Assembly (NCBI RefSeq): GCF_036090055.1
Contig: NZ_CP107970.1
Coordinates: forward strand, 4,857,001 to 4,921,000
Origin: Nocardioides sp. NBC_00368
Lineage (GTDB): Bacteria > Actinomycetota > Actinomycetes > Propionibacteriales > Nocardioidaceae
Length of the DNA stretch: 64,000 nt
Direction: 5' to 3'
Below are positions 41,447 to 50,762 of this stretch, one piece after another. A program made the position numbers and the translations under genes. The notes under the pieces were generated by a model. It searched no databases. It was given only the letters and a program-made list of their open reading frames with translations, and had not been told where the DNA came from. Each line of letters begins with the position of its first letter. Position 1 is the first letter of the stretch.

Positions 41447-42324
41447 GCGTGCGCTGACTCGAGTCCCAGGCTCTCGGCGAGCTTCGCGACCTGGGCGGGG
41501 GCGGCGTACGCCTCGATCTCGGTGATCTGCCCGTCGACCACGGTGAAGGACATGACGCTGTAGAGCTTGCCGTGGAAGGTGACGATGACACCGGCGGAGC
41601 CGTTGACGAGGGCGTCGTGGGTGATGCGGTCGGCGTGGGCGTACATGACGGCGTTGCCGGCGACCTTCGCGGCTCCGCGGTAGGTGGTGATCCCGGTGCC
41701 GAGATCGGCCCGCAGGACGACCTCGGGGTGGAGGGCACCGATCAGCCGGTTCAGATCGCCGTCCTGGGCCGCGGCGAAGAAGGCGTCGACGACCTCGCGC
41801 TGCGCGGCGACATCCGGGTGCGGCGTACGTCCTCGGACCCGGCGCCGCGCGCGGCTGGCGAGCTGGCGGGTCGAGTCCGAGGAGCGGTCGAGCATCGTCG
41901 CGATCTCGTCGAACGGCACCGCGAAGAGATCGTGGAGTACGAAGGCCAGCCGCTCGTCCGGGGAGAGCTGGTCGAGCACGACCAGGAGAGCGATGCTGAC
42001 CGAGTCGGCGAGCATCGCGCGCTCCGCGGGGTCCTGGGTGGTGGCGTCGTCGAGCACGACCGTGGGCTCCGGCAGTCGATCTTCGAGAGGCAGTTCGCCG
42101 CGGGTCTTGCGCGAGCGGAGCATGTTGAGGCTGACGCGTGCGACCACGGTCGTCAGCCAGCCGCCGATGTTGTCGATCTCGTCCGCGTCGGTCCGGCTCA
42201 GTCGGAGCCAGGCGTCCTGGACGGCGTCCTCGGCCTCGGAGGTCGACCCGAGCATCCGGTAGGCCACCCCGAACAGATGCCGCCGCTCCTCCTCGAAACG
42301 CTCGGCCAGCCACTCCTGCTGCAT
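41443..42324 (-). CDS. ECF sigma factor of the ECF41 group (SigJ-like)
   Basis: 293 residues; AGGAG lies 6 nt before the ATG. Sigma region 2 (LFGVAYRMLGSTSEAEDAVQDAWLRL) and region 4 (LSPDERLAFVLHDLFAVPFDEIATML) are followed by a fused C-terminal SnoaL-like domain of about 120 residues (VVDAFFAAAQDGDLNRLIGALH). This is the ECF41 arrangement, in which the extension replaces an anti-sigma factor and tunes activity. The divergent neighbour is a carboxymuconolactone-decarboxylase family gene, the standard ECF41 partner. Promoter-like GTCACA-N16-(T/G)GTC elements precede both genes. Confidence 0.92.
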   Translation of the reverse strand: MQQEWLAERFEEERRHLFGVAYRMLGSTSEAEDAVQDAWLRLSRTDADEIDNIGGWLTTVVARVSLNMLRSRKTRGELPLEDRLPEPTVVLDDATTQDPAERAMLADSVSIALLVVLDQLSPDERLAFVLHDLFAVPFDEIATMLDRSSDSTRQLASRARRRVRGRTPHPDVAAQREVVDAFFAAAQDGDLNRLIGALHPEVVLRADLGTGITTYRGAAKVAGNAVMYAHADRITHDALVNGSAGVIVTFHGKLYSVMSFTVVDGQITEIEAYAAPAQVAKLAESLGLESAHA

Positions 42325-42375
42325 CGTTCACTCCTGGTTCTCGAGGTCTCCGGGGTCTTCTCGCCCCCTGGACCC

Positions 42376-42401
42376 GACACGTGAAGCAGACCAGATGTGA
42401 C
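42376..42401 (-). promoter_or_regulatory. ECF41-type promoter of the sigma-factor gene
   Basis: On the minus strand GTCACA (42401-42396) is followed, after exactly 16 nt, by TGTC (42379-42376). The ECF41 motif as I recall it is TGTCACA-N16-CGTC. This would place the start about 45 nt before the sigma ATG. Confidence 0.6.
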
Positions 42402-42435
42402 CGATCCGGGGAAGAATCTTTTCTTTCTCGGACCC

Positions 42436-42461
42436 GTCACATCCGTCCGTTCCGACGGGTC
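42436..42461 (+). promoter_or_regulatory. ECF41-type promoter of the decarboxylase-family gene
   Basis: GTCACA (42436-42441), then exactly 16 nt, then GGTC (42458-42461). The predicted start falls within a few bases of the ATG at 42471, implying a very short leader. Confidence 0.6.
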
Positions 42462-42470
42462 GGGGATGGC

Positions 42471-42935
42471 ATGAGCAACCGAATGAAGAACCCAGCAGAA
42501 GTCATCCCGCAGGCCTACAAGGGCATCGGCAACCTCCTCGCCGCTGTCGCGGACGGCGGCCTCCCTGAGACCACGACCGAGCTGATCGCGATGCGCGTCA
42601 GCTCGCTCAACGGCTGCGCTGCCTGCCTCCAGGGCCACGCCGTCCGGGTCGACGAGGTCGGTCTTCCGATCGAGAAGATCGTCGGCCTCGCCGCCTACCG
42701 TGAGTCGCCCTTCTTCAGCGAGGCCGAGAAGGCGGCGCTCGCTCTCGCCGACGCCGTGACCCGTCTGGCCGATGCCGAGGAAGCCGTGCCGGACGAGCTC
42801 TGGCGCCAGGTCACCAAGCACTACGACGAGAGGCAGACCGCCGCGCTGATCCTCTGCATCGCCACCCACAACCTCTTCAACCGGGTCAACGTGACCGTCC
42901 GGGAGGACGCAGAGCACCCCTTCTGGATGCGCTGA
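42471..42935 (+). CDS. Carboxymuconolactone decarboxylase / AhpD-like family protein
   Basis: 154 residues. The redox-type motif LNGCAACLQGHAV (CxxC plus His) is the AhpD-like active site, and ERQTAALILCIATHNLFNRVN is the conserved last helix. Such proteins can act as peroxidase-linked disulfide reductases. Adjacent to an ECF41 sigma gene and behind a matching promoter, it is the expected main target of that sigma factor. The physiological substrate is unknown. Confidence 0.92.
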   Translation: MSNRMKNPAEVIPQAYKGIGNLLAAVADGGLPETTTELIAMRVSSLNGCAACLQGHAVRVDEVGLPIEKIVGLAAYRESPFFSEAEKAALALADAVTRLADAEEAVPDELWRQVTKHYDERQTAALILCIATHNLFNRVNVTVREDAEHPFWMR

Positions 42936-42956
42936 CCAGCCGGGCCCGCGCCAGCT

Positions 42957-43025
42957 GTAACACGTTGTTCGTCGGACTATCCGGTCGCTCTCATAGGGCG
43001 AGTAGTCCTACGAACGACGTGTTAC
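42957..43025. terminator. Long imperfect hairpin between convergent genes
   Basis: Arms 42957-42979 and 43003-43025 match at 21 of 23 positions. A second small stem (TCGCTCT with AGGGCGA) lies inside, giving one 69-nt extended hairpin. It separates the convergent decarboxylase-family and phosphoglucomutase genes and has no T-tract. Confidence 0.68.
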
Positions 43026-43039
43026 ACGTCCGGGAAGCG

Positions 43040-44689
<1,650 letters not shown>

Positions 44690-44714
44690 GTGTCCCATCA
44701 TGCCTACTGCCCCG

Positions 44715-44720
44715 TAGTCT
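44715..44720 (+). promoter_or_regulatory. -10 box for leaderless enoyl-CoA hydratase transcript
   Basis: TAGTCT lies 7 nt before the ATG at 44728. The intervening bases are pyrimidine-rich with no Shine-Dalgarno. Confidence 0.55.
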
Positions 44721-44727
44721 TCTCCCC

Positions 44728-45519
44728 ATGCCCCTCGTCACCACCGAAATCAACGACGGCATCGCCCAGGTGCGTCTCAACCGCCCTGACAAGCTCAACG
44801 CGCTGACCCTCGACCTGCTCCAGGAGCTGGTCGACACCGCCAAGGAGCTCCGCAAGAACCACGACCTGCGCGCGGTGGTCATCGCCGGTGAGGGGGACGC
44901 GTTCACCGCCGGTCTCGACTTCGCCTCGGTGCTGCGCGACCCGAAGAAGATCGTCGGTGCGTTCATCCCGGTGCCCTTCCGCGGCACCAACCTCTTCCAG
45001 GAGTCGGTCTGGGCGTGGCGCCGGCTGCCGGTCCCGGTGATCGCGGCCGTCCACGGCCACTGCCTCGGTGGCGGCGTACAGATCGCGCTCGGCGCCGACT
45101 TCCGTATCGCCGAGCCCGACTCGCAGTGGTCCGTCCTCGAGGGCAAGTGGGGCATCATCCCCGACATGACCGGCATCCGGTCGCTGTCGGAGGTCGTCGG
45201 CATCGACACCGCGAAGAAGCTGACCATGACCGCCGAGCAGTTCTCCGGCGAGCGCGCCTACGAGCTGGGCCTGGTCACCGAGCTCTCCGCCGACCCGGTC
45301 GCCACCGCGACCGCCTTCGCCCGCAAGCTCTCCGAGCGCTCCCCGGACCAGCTCGCCGCCGCCAAGCGCCTCTTCAACGACACCTGGTACGCCCCCATCA
45401 AGCGCACCTTCTCCCGCGAGCGCATCGAGCAGCTCCGCCTCCTCTTCGGCGAGAACACCAAGATCGCCCGCGAGGCCGCCTTCAAGCGCGAGAAGCCGAC
45501 CTACAAGCCCCGCCGCTGA
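44728..45519 (+). CDS. Enoyl-CoA hydratase/isomerase (crotonase) family protein
   Basis: 263 residues. The oxyanion-hole segments are AFTAGLDFASVL and HGHCLGGGVQIALGADFRIA. EGKWGIIPDMTG carries an acidic residue near the catalytic position, and the conserved ERAYELGLVTEL follows. Crotonase-fold enzymes act on acyl-CoA in beta-oxidation; hydratase versus isomerase cannot be fixed from sequence alone. It is divergent from pgm and overlaps the next, convergent gene by 19 nt at the 3' ends. Confidence 0.93.
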   Translation: MPLVTTEINDGIAQVRLNRPDKLNALTLDLLQELVDTAKELRKNHDLRAVVIAGEGDAFTAGLDFASVLRDPKKIVGAFIPVPFRGTNLFQESVWAWRRLPVPVIAAVHGHCLGGGVQIALGADFRIAEPDSQWSVLEGKWGIIPDMTGIRSLSEVVGIDTAKKLTMTAEQFSGERAYELGLVTELSADPVATATAFARKLSERSPDQLAAAKRLFNDTWYAPIKRTFSRERIEQLRLLFGENTKIAREAAFKREKPTYKPRR

Positions 45520-46304
45520 CCAGAATCAGCCGAGTCCTCAGTTGTGGCGGCCGAATCTGTAGTTGTGGGTGACGAGAGTCGAGTTTCGTCGCCCACTTCT
45601 GCGGTTTCGGCCGCCACTTCTGCAGTCTCGGCCTGCGCCGCCAACGCCTCGGCGTGCTTGCGGCGACGCTTGATCTCGCCCTGGGCGAGGACGAAGGCGA
45701 GGATGACGGGCCAGACGTACTTCAGATGGTTGGCCGCCCACTTGACCCACTCGGGAACCTGTACGTCCGGTAGGTCCGGCCAGGGGATCGACGGCCACGG
45801 GATGCTGGGGAGGTCGGGGAGCGGCAGGTCGGGGAGGTCCGGAAGGTTCGGGAGTGGGAGGTCGATGTCCGGGAGCGAGATCCGGGCGAGGATCCACGCG
45901 ACGACCATCGCCGCGACGATGCCGCCGACGACTCCCGCAGCACCGCCGAGGGTCTCGATGAGCGCATAGCGCCTGGGATGCTCGATCACCCGGCGTTCGT
46001 ACGCAGCGGCCCGCGACCCCGGCTCCGGAGTCAGGTCGACGCCGCCGATGCCGGCCATCCCGGCCAGGTCCTCGCCGGGCGCGAAGTAGGTCGCGCGCCG
46101 CGGCGTACCGAGCCCGGAGTGGATCACGAGCATGCTTCCGTGGTCGTCGGTCTCGAGCCGGGCCCGGTCGTCGGCGGTCTTCCGGGTGAGGATCTCCTCG
46201 CCGTCGACGGTCCACACGAACGTACGGATGATCTCGCCGGTCACCTCGAGATGGTGGGTGTGCCCGGAGATCGTTCGCGACCAGATCTGGACCTTCTTGC
46301 TCAC
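45501..46304 (-). CDS. Unknown membrane protein with LPDLP-repeat proline-rich loop
   Basis: 267 residues from a GTG at 46304 that lies 7 nt after TAGATT. Residues 1-110 form a soluble beta-rich-looking domain (IWSRTISGHTHHLEVTGEI, RRATYFAPGEDLAG). One transmembrane helix (GVVGGIVAAMVVAWILARI) leads into about 45 residues of near-repeats (LPDLPDLPLPDLPSIPWPS), then a second hydrophobic helix (YVWPVILAFVLAQ), a basic RRRKHAE stretch and a tail with AETAEV repeats. I do not recognise a family. The proline-rich loop between two helices would sit on one side of the membrane and could bind a partner. Confidence 0.7.
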   Translation of the reverse strand: MSKKVQIWSRTISGHTHHLEVTGEIIRTFVWTVDGEEILTRKTADDRARLETDDHGSMLVIHSGLGTPRRATYFAPGEDLAGMAGIGGVDLTPEPGSRAAAYERRVIEHPRRYALIETLGGAAGVVGGIVAAMVVAWILARISLPDIDLPLPNLPDLPDLPLPDLPSIPWPSIPWPDLPDVQVPEWVKWAANHLKYVWPVILAFVLAQGEIKRRRKHAEALAAQAETAEVAAETAEVGDETRLSSPTTTDSAATTEDSADSGQRRGL

Positions 46305-46311
46305 CCTGGTG

Positions 46312-46317
46312 AATCTA
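46312..46317 (-). promoter_or_regulatory. -10 box for leaderless transcript of the LPDLP protein
   Basis: On the minus strand TAGATT is 7 nt before the GTG at 46304, and no Shine-Dalgarno is present. Confidence 0.5.
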
Positions 46318-46389
46318 GGATCCGGGGCACCGTCGAGGCATCGGCCGGAGGTAGCGACCGGGATCAGACTTTGGTCAGGGGTGGGCCGA

Positions 46390-47331
46390 TCAGGGGTAGG
46401 ACACCCCCGTGGTCTGCTCGGAGAGCTCCCACAACGCCCGCGCCGCCTCACGATCGCGCGCGAGCCGCGACGCGGTGACCGGCTTCGGCACACCGCGGGC
46501 CTCGAAGGCGTCGCTCGGCCCGATGTACGTCCCCGGCTCCAGCCCCGGATAGGTCGCCGCCATCAGTGCCGGCCAGGCGCCCGCTTCGGGGGTCTGCGCC
46601 ATGGCATGGACGGCGGCCTCGCTGATGCTCGCGATCGGCGCGATCAGCCGCCTGGACGTGCCGTTCGCCATCAGCCGCGTCGAGGCGAGCCCCGGGTGGG
46701 CGGCGTACGCAGCGATCGGCAGCCCCGCCTTCTCCAGGCGCCGCTGGAGCTCGAAGGTGAAGAGCAGGTTGGCGAGCTTGGACTGCGAGTAGACGTTCCA
46801 GGGTGAGTACCGCCCGACCTGCACGGTCGGGTAGCCGAGCGGCGCCTTGCGGGCCAGCTTGTGCATCATGCTCGACACGGTCACGATCCGCGCGTCGCCG
46901 CTCTCGGCCAGCGGCTCGAGCAGCAGCCCGGTCAGCAGGAACGGCCCGAAGTGGTTGGTCGCCATCTGCAGGTCGAGGTCGTCGACGGTGCGCGACTGCG
47001 GCGTCGCCATCACACCCGCGTTGTTGACCAGCAGATGCAGCGGCCCACCTCCGTCGAAGGTCGCCGCGGCGATCGCCTCGGCACCGGCCCGCACCGCCTG
47101 GAGCGAGGAGAGGTCGAGCGCGACCCGGTCGAGCCTGGCGCCCGGGACTTCCTCGGCCAGGGCGGCCGCAGCCGCGTCGAGCTTCTCCCAGGACCGCCCC
47201 GCCAGGATCACCCGTGCCCCGGCGGCCGCGAGGCCGCGCGCGGTGAAGTAGCCGATCCCGCCCAGCGTCGGTCCGGTCACCACGGCGTTCTTGCCGGTCA
47301 GGTCAGAAATGTCGGAGGTCGTCCACGGCAT
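46390..47331 (-). CDS. Short-chain dehydrogenase/reductase (retinol-dehydrogenase-like)
   Basis: 313 residues. The cofactor loop is VVTGPTLGGIGYFTARGLA, an unusual variant of TGxxxGIG. NNAGVMATP, IVTVSSMMHK and YSQSKLAN (catalytic Tyr and Lys) are all present. The length of about 310 and the sequence after the active site resemble retinol dehydrogenase / protochlorophyllide-reductase-like SDRs. The substrate is unknown. TAGTGT lies 6 nt before its ATG. Confidence 0.9.
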   Translation of the reverse strand: MPWTTSDISDLTGKNAVVTGPTLGGIGYFTARGLAAAGARVILAGRSWEKLDAAAAALAEEVPGARLDRVALDLSSLQAVRAGAEAIAAATFDGGGPLHLLVNNAGVMATPQSRTVDDLDLQMATNHFGPFLLTGLLLEPLAESGDARIVTVSSMMHKLARKAPLGYPTVQVGRYSPWNVYSQSKLANLLFTFELQRRLEKAGLPIAAYAAHPGLASTRLMANGTSRRLIAPIASISEAAVHAMAQTPEAGAWPALMAATYPGLEPGTYIGPSDAFEARGVPKPVTASRLARDREAARALWELSEQTTGVSYP

Positions 47332-47337
47332 GCGGCC

Positions 47338-47343
47338 ACACTA
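47338..47343 (-). promoter_or_regulatory. -10 box for leaderless SDR transcript
   Basis: On the minus strand TAGTGT precedes the ATG at 47331 by 6 nt. There is no Shine-Dalgarno. Confidence 0.5.
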
Positions 47344-47405
47344 GGCGGCGACTCCACACAATGGACGCATTTGACGGTCGGCCCCGGCCTGTCAGCCCAG
47401 CTCGA

Positions 47406-48014
47406 TCAGCCCAGCCCGCCGAGCGCGAGCCCGCCGGCGATCGCGAGCATCATGCACCCGATGAGGCTGTCGAGCACCTGCCACGCCCGCCGGCTGGCGA
47501 GCAGCGGACCGAGGAGCCGCGCGCCGTAGCCGAGCCCGGCGAACCAGATGATGCTGGCCAGGCACCCGCCGAGGGCGAACCCCCACCGCGCCGAGCCGTA
47601 CGTCGCCGCGATCGACCCGTGGAGCACAAGTGTGTCGATGTAAACATGCGGGTTGAGCCAGGTGAAGGCGGCGGCCTTGGCGATCACGCGGGGTAGCGCC
47701 TCACGGGGCGCGTCCGCCGCCTCCAGGCCCGACGGGCGCAGCGCCCGGCGGAACGATCCGATGCCGTACCAGCCGAGGAACGCCACCCCGAACCACCGCA
47801 GCACCTCGACGGCCCAGCCCGCCCGGGCGACGACCGCTCCCATCCCGCCGACGCCGGCGCAGATGAGGATGAGGTCGGAGACCGCACAGACGCTCACCAC
47901 GACCAGCACGTGCGAGCGCAGGATGCCCTGACGCAGGACGTACGCGTTCTGCGAGCCGATGGCGACGATGAGGCTGAGCCCGGTGAGGAGTCCGGCGAGG
48001 CTGGCGTTGATCAC
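47406..48014 (-). CDS. lysE: LysE/ArgO-family basic amino acid exporter
   Basis: 202 residues from a GTG. Five to six hydrophobic helices and the family hallmark IVAIGSQNAYVLRQGIL near the N-terminus are clear, as is WLNPHVYIDTLVLHGS with its conserved Asn-Pro. It exports L-lysine, L-arginine or a similar amino acid. It is divergent from a LysG/ArgP-type LysR regulator, the same arrangement as lysE-lysG in Corynebacterium glutamicum. TAGCGT lies 7 nt before its start. Confidence 0.94.
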   Translation of the reverse strand: MINASLAGLLTGLSLIVAIGSQNAYVLRQGILRSHVLVVVSVCAVSDLILICAGVGGMGAVVARAGWAVEVLRWFGVAFLGWYGIGSFRRALRPSGLEAADAPREALPRVIAKAAAFTWLNPHVYIDTLVLHGSIAATYGSARWGFALGGCLASIIWFAGLGYGARLLGPLLASRRAWQVLDSLIGCMMLAIAGGLALGGLG

Positions 48015-48021
48015 GCCGGCG

Positions 48022-48027
48022 ACGCTA
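48022..48027 (-). promoter_or_regulatory. -10 box of lysE
   Basis: On the minus strand TAGCGT is 7 nt before the GTG at 48014, consistent with a leaderless message. The LysG site candidate lies about 32 bp upstream of it. Confidence 0.5.
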
Positions 48028-48058
48028 GAGCGCGACCGGCCAACAGACCAGCGAAAGA

Positions 48059-48072
48059 ATCTAACCGAAGAT
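48059..48072. promoter_or_regulatory. Candidate LysG binding site
   Basis: ATCT-N6-AGAT is a perfect dyad in the 74-bp divergent region, in an AT-richer patch. LysR-type regulators bind such interrupted dyads (T-N11-A class) between divergent genes. Confidence 0.5.
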
Positions 48073-48088
48073 AAGCCACACTTAAGAC

Positions 48089-48991
48089 GTGCCAGCTCTC
48101 GACCCGACCCAGCTCGAGACCCTCGTCGTGATCGCCGAGGAAGGCACGTTCGACGCTGCGGCGCGCCGCCTCCACATCACCCCGAGCGCCGTCAGCCAGC
48201 GGATCCGGGCGCTCGAGCGCGCGGCCGGTCAGGTGCTGGTGCGGCGTACGACGCCCTGCACGCCCACCGAAGCCGGCGAACCCCTCATCCGACAAGGAAG
48301 ACAGCTCCGCCTGCTGCTCGCCGAGGCGGCCGCGACCCTGAGGACGGGCGACACCGACGACGACACCGTCGTCGACCTCTCGGTCGTGGTCAACGCGGAC
48401 ACGCTCGCGACCTGGTTCCGCCCGGTGCTCGACGAGGTCGCGACCTGGGAGCGGACCGCGCTGCGGATCACCGTGGAGGACCAGGGCTACTCGGCCGACG
48501 CGCTGCGTCGCGGCGAGGTCCTCGCCGCCGTCACCAGCGAACCGAAACCGGTCCAGGGCTGCGCCGTCGAGCCGCTGGGGAGGCTCCGTTACACCCCCGG
48601 TGCGGCCCCGGCGCTCGTCGAGCGCCACCGCAAGGGCAGGGGCATCGAGTGGGGCGCGATGCCGATGATCGTCTTCAACGAGAAGGACCACCTCCAGGAC
48701 GAGGTGCTCGCCGCGCACGGCGCCACCCGGCCACCGGTCATCCACCGCGTCCCGAGCAGCCACGACTTCCACGAGGCCATCCGGCGCGGCCTCGGCTGGG
48801 GAATGCTGCTCGACGCCCAGGCCGAGTCCGACCTCGAGACCAGGACGACGATCCCGCTCCCGGGCGCGAAACCGATCGACATCCAGCTCTTCTGGCAGCG
48901 TTGGCGCCTCGACTCGATCGCCCTCGACGACCTGAGCGAGGCCGTACGCCGCGCCGCCCGCTCCGGGCTACGCCCGACGCGCCGTCGCTGA
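48089..48991 (+). CDS. lysG: LysR-type regulator LysG/ArgP, activator of lysE
   Basis: 300 residues from a GTG. The N-terminal HTH (LETLVVIAEEGTFDAAARRLHITPSAVSQRIRALE) has the ArgP/LysG flavour, with SAVSQRI and GQVLVRRTTPCTPTEAG. The C-terminal effector domain includes VVVNADTLATWFRPVL, strongly reminiscent of ArgP. It should sense intracellular basic amino acids and switch on the divergent exporter. Confidence 0.93.
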   Translation: MPALDPTQLETLVVIAEEGTFDAAARRLHITPSAVSQRIRALERAAGQVLVRRTTPCTPTEAGEPLIRQGRQLRLLLAEAAATLRTGDTDDDTVVDLSVVVNADTLATWFRPVLDEVATWERTALRITVEDQGYSADALRRGEVLAAVTSEPKPVQGCAVEPLGRLRYTPGAAPALVERHRKGRGIEWGAMPMIVFNEKDHLQDEVLAAHGATRPPVIHRVPSSHDFHEAIRRGLGWGMLLDAQAESDLETRTTIPLPGAKPIDIQLFWQRWRLDSIALDDLSEAVRRAARSGLRPTRRR

Positions 48992-49002
48992 ACGGGAACG
49001 GG

Positions 49003-49368
49003 TCAGGCCCGACCGCCCGGATAGCCGGCACCGAAGTGCTGGCCCTGAGGGCCGTTGCCCGGCATGGGCTGCCCGGCCGGCGGGTAGTGGCCCTGCGGAG
49101 GCGACTGAGGGCCGGGAGGGTAGGGCCCCTGAGGGCCGCCACCGTAGGGGCCGGGGTCGTACTGGCGGTGCTCGACGGCGGTGGTGTGCTGGGACCGGTT
49201 CACCGACAGCAGCACGCCGATCACGATCGCGAGGCCGCCGGTGACGACGAAGATCCAGCCCAGCGGCTCGCTGGCGATCGCGTTGGCGACCTCGTCGGGC
49301 AGATCCACGGCGCTGGTGAGCAGGACGAGTCCGAGGACCAGCAGGATGATTCCTAGGCCGATGGTCAT
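49003..49368 (-). CDS. Small two-helix membrane protein with Pro/Gly-rich tail (DUF6458-like)
   Basis: 121 residues; GGAG lies 9 nt before the ATG. The first 60 residues hold two membrane helices (IGLGIILLVLGLVLL and GWIFVVTGGLAIVIGVLLS) separated by a VDLPDEVANAIASEP loop, the pattern of the short DUF6458 family. The last 55 residues are Gly/Pro/Gln-rich (YGGGPQGPYPPGPQSPP) and probably disordered and cytoplasmic. Function unknown. Confidence 0.8.
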   Translation of the reverse strand: MTIGLGIILLVLGLVLLTSAVDLPDEVANAIASEPLGWIFVVTGGLAIVIGVLLSVNRSQHTTAVEHRQYDPGPYGGGPQGPYPPGPQSPPQGHYPPAGQPMPGNGPQGQHFGAGYPGGRA

Positions 49369-49459
49369 GGCAGAACTCCAGAGGTTGGGGGCAGGCGCGC
49401 CACGCTACCCAGCCGTTTCAGGCCCCCATACCGTCCCCCGCATCACGGACCCCAGCCGT

Positions 49460-50680
49460 TCAGGCCGTACGCCGCGTCCCGGCCACCCCGCGCGCCGCCA
49501 CCGCGAGCAGCACCAGCAGGAGCACGCCGAAGGCAATCACGGCGGGCCCGGTCGAGACGTACTGAACCATGATCCCCAACAGCACCACGGGCACCGTGAT
49601 CCCCACGTAGGCCATCAGGAAGAGGCCGGCCAGCGCCTCACCGCGGCTGTCTGCGGGCGCCACCGAGATCACGGTCGCGACCGCCGCCTTGAACGACATC
49701 CCCGACCCGGCCCCGGTGACGACGGCCCCGACGACCAGCACCCAGAACGTGCCGGACAGGAGGGCGCCGACCACGAGGAGGAGCCCGGTGGTGAGTGCGA
49801 CCAGGCCGGTGACGTACAGCTGACGGCGCTGCCAGCGCCCGGCGAGCACCTGGAAGAGCGCCGCGGCCCCGAAGATCGAGAACCCGACCACGCCCGCGAC
49901 GACGTGCGAGTGGAGACCGAGCTCGTCGGCGAGGAACGACGGCACCAGCGAGGTGAAGAAGCCGAACATCGCGAACGCCACGAAGCTGGCCGTCCCGGCG
50001 GCGAAGTAGGCGCTGCGGGCGTCGGCCGGAACCCGCACCCGCTGCGGCCGGTAGGTCCATCCCGGCTGGTCGGTGTCGACCGTCTCCGGCGCCGCCACCA
50101 CCGCCAGCAGCCCGACCACCATGAGGAACGCGAAGACCGCGTAGGGCGTGTAGAGCGGCCGCGGCGCCCACTCGGCCAGGGCCCCGGCGACCAGCGGGCC
50201 CAGCCCCAGCCCTCCGATGTTGGCCGCGGTCGCGACCACCTCGGCACGGGTTGCGGGAGCCTCCGGCCGCGCGTTTCGGTGCAGCTCGGCGAGATGGGCC
50301 GTCGCCGTCGCCGTCAGCATCCCGACGCCCAGCCCCGACAGCAACCGCGCCAGCAGCAGCCAGCCCAGCTCATGGGTGGAGAGGAAGATCAGTGCGGAGA
50401 GCACGTTGAGCAGCACCGCCGGCGCCACCACCCGCCGCCGCCCGAACCGGTCCGAGAGGTGGCCGGCGAGGAAGAGCGAGATCGCCACCCCCGCGCCGTA
50501 CGTCGCGAACACCACCGTGATCGCGAACGAGCCCCACCCCTGCTCGTCGACGTAGAAGACGTAGAGCGGCGCCGGCGCGGCCGCGAAGCCCATCGTCGCG
50601 GCGAACAGGAACGCCACCGACCAGAACCCGCGGGCGTGGTGGTGCCGGTCGGCGAGAGGCGCTGCCTGGATTGTCGTCAT
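49460..50680 (-). CDS. MFS transporter (drug-efflux type)
   Basis: 406 residues from the ATG at 50680. About 12 hydrophobic helices are visible, with the motif-A loop GHLSDRFGRRRVV between helices 2 and 3 and LSGLGVGMLTATATAHLAEL in helix 4. The second half begins around AYFAAGTASFVAFAMFGFF. It should export small molecules by proton antiport. It is divergent from a LysR gene 82 bp away, which probably regulates it. Confidence 0.9.
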   Translation of the reverse strand: MTTIQAAPLADRHHHARGFWSVAFLFAATMGFAAAPAPLYVFYVDEQGWGSFAITVVFATYGAGVAISLFLAGHLSDRFGRRRVVAPAVLLNVLSALIFLSTHELGWLLLARLLSGLGVGMLTATATAHLAELHRNARPEAPATRAEVVATAANIGGLGLGPLVAGALAEWAPRPLYTPYAVFAFLMVVGLLAVVAAPETVDTDQPGWTYRPQRVRVPADARSAYFAAGTASFVAFAMFGFFTSLVPSFLADELGLHSHVVAGVVGFSIFGAAALFQVLAGRWQRRQLYVTGLVALTTGLLLVVGALLSGTFWVLVVGAVVTGAGSGMSFKAAVATVISVAPADSRGEALAGLFLMAYVGITVPVVLLGIMVQYVSTGPAVIAFGVLLLVLLAVAARGVAGTRRTA

Positions 50681-50749
50681 GCTTCCATGCTCGCCGATCC
50701 ACGGGATCATCTCCAACGAATCTTGTCGAAGGTACGCATCACCATCTGC

Positions 50750-50755
50750 GATAGT
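50750..50755 (+). promoter_or_regulatory. -10 box for leaderless LysR transcript
   Basis: GATAGT lies 7 nt before the ATG at 50763. The intervening GAAGAGC could act as a weak SD if transcription starts earlier. Confidence 0.45.
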
Positions 50756-50762
50756 GAAGAGC

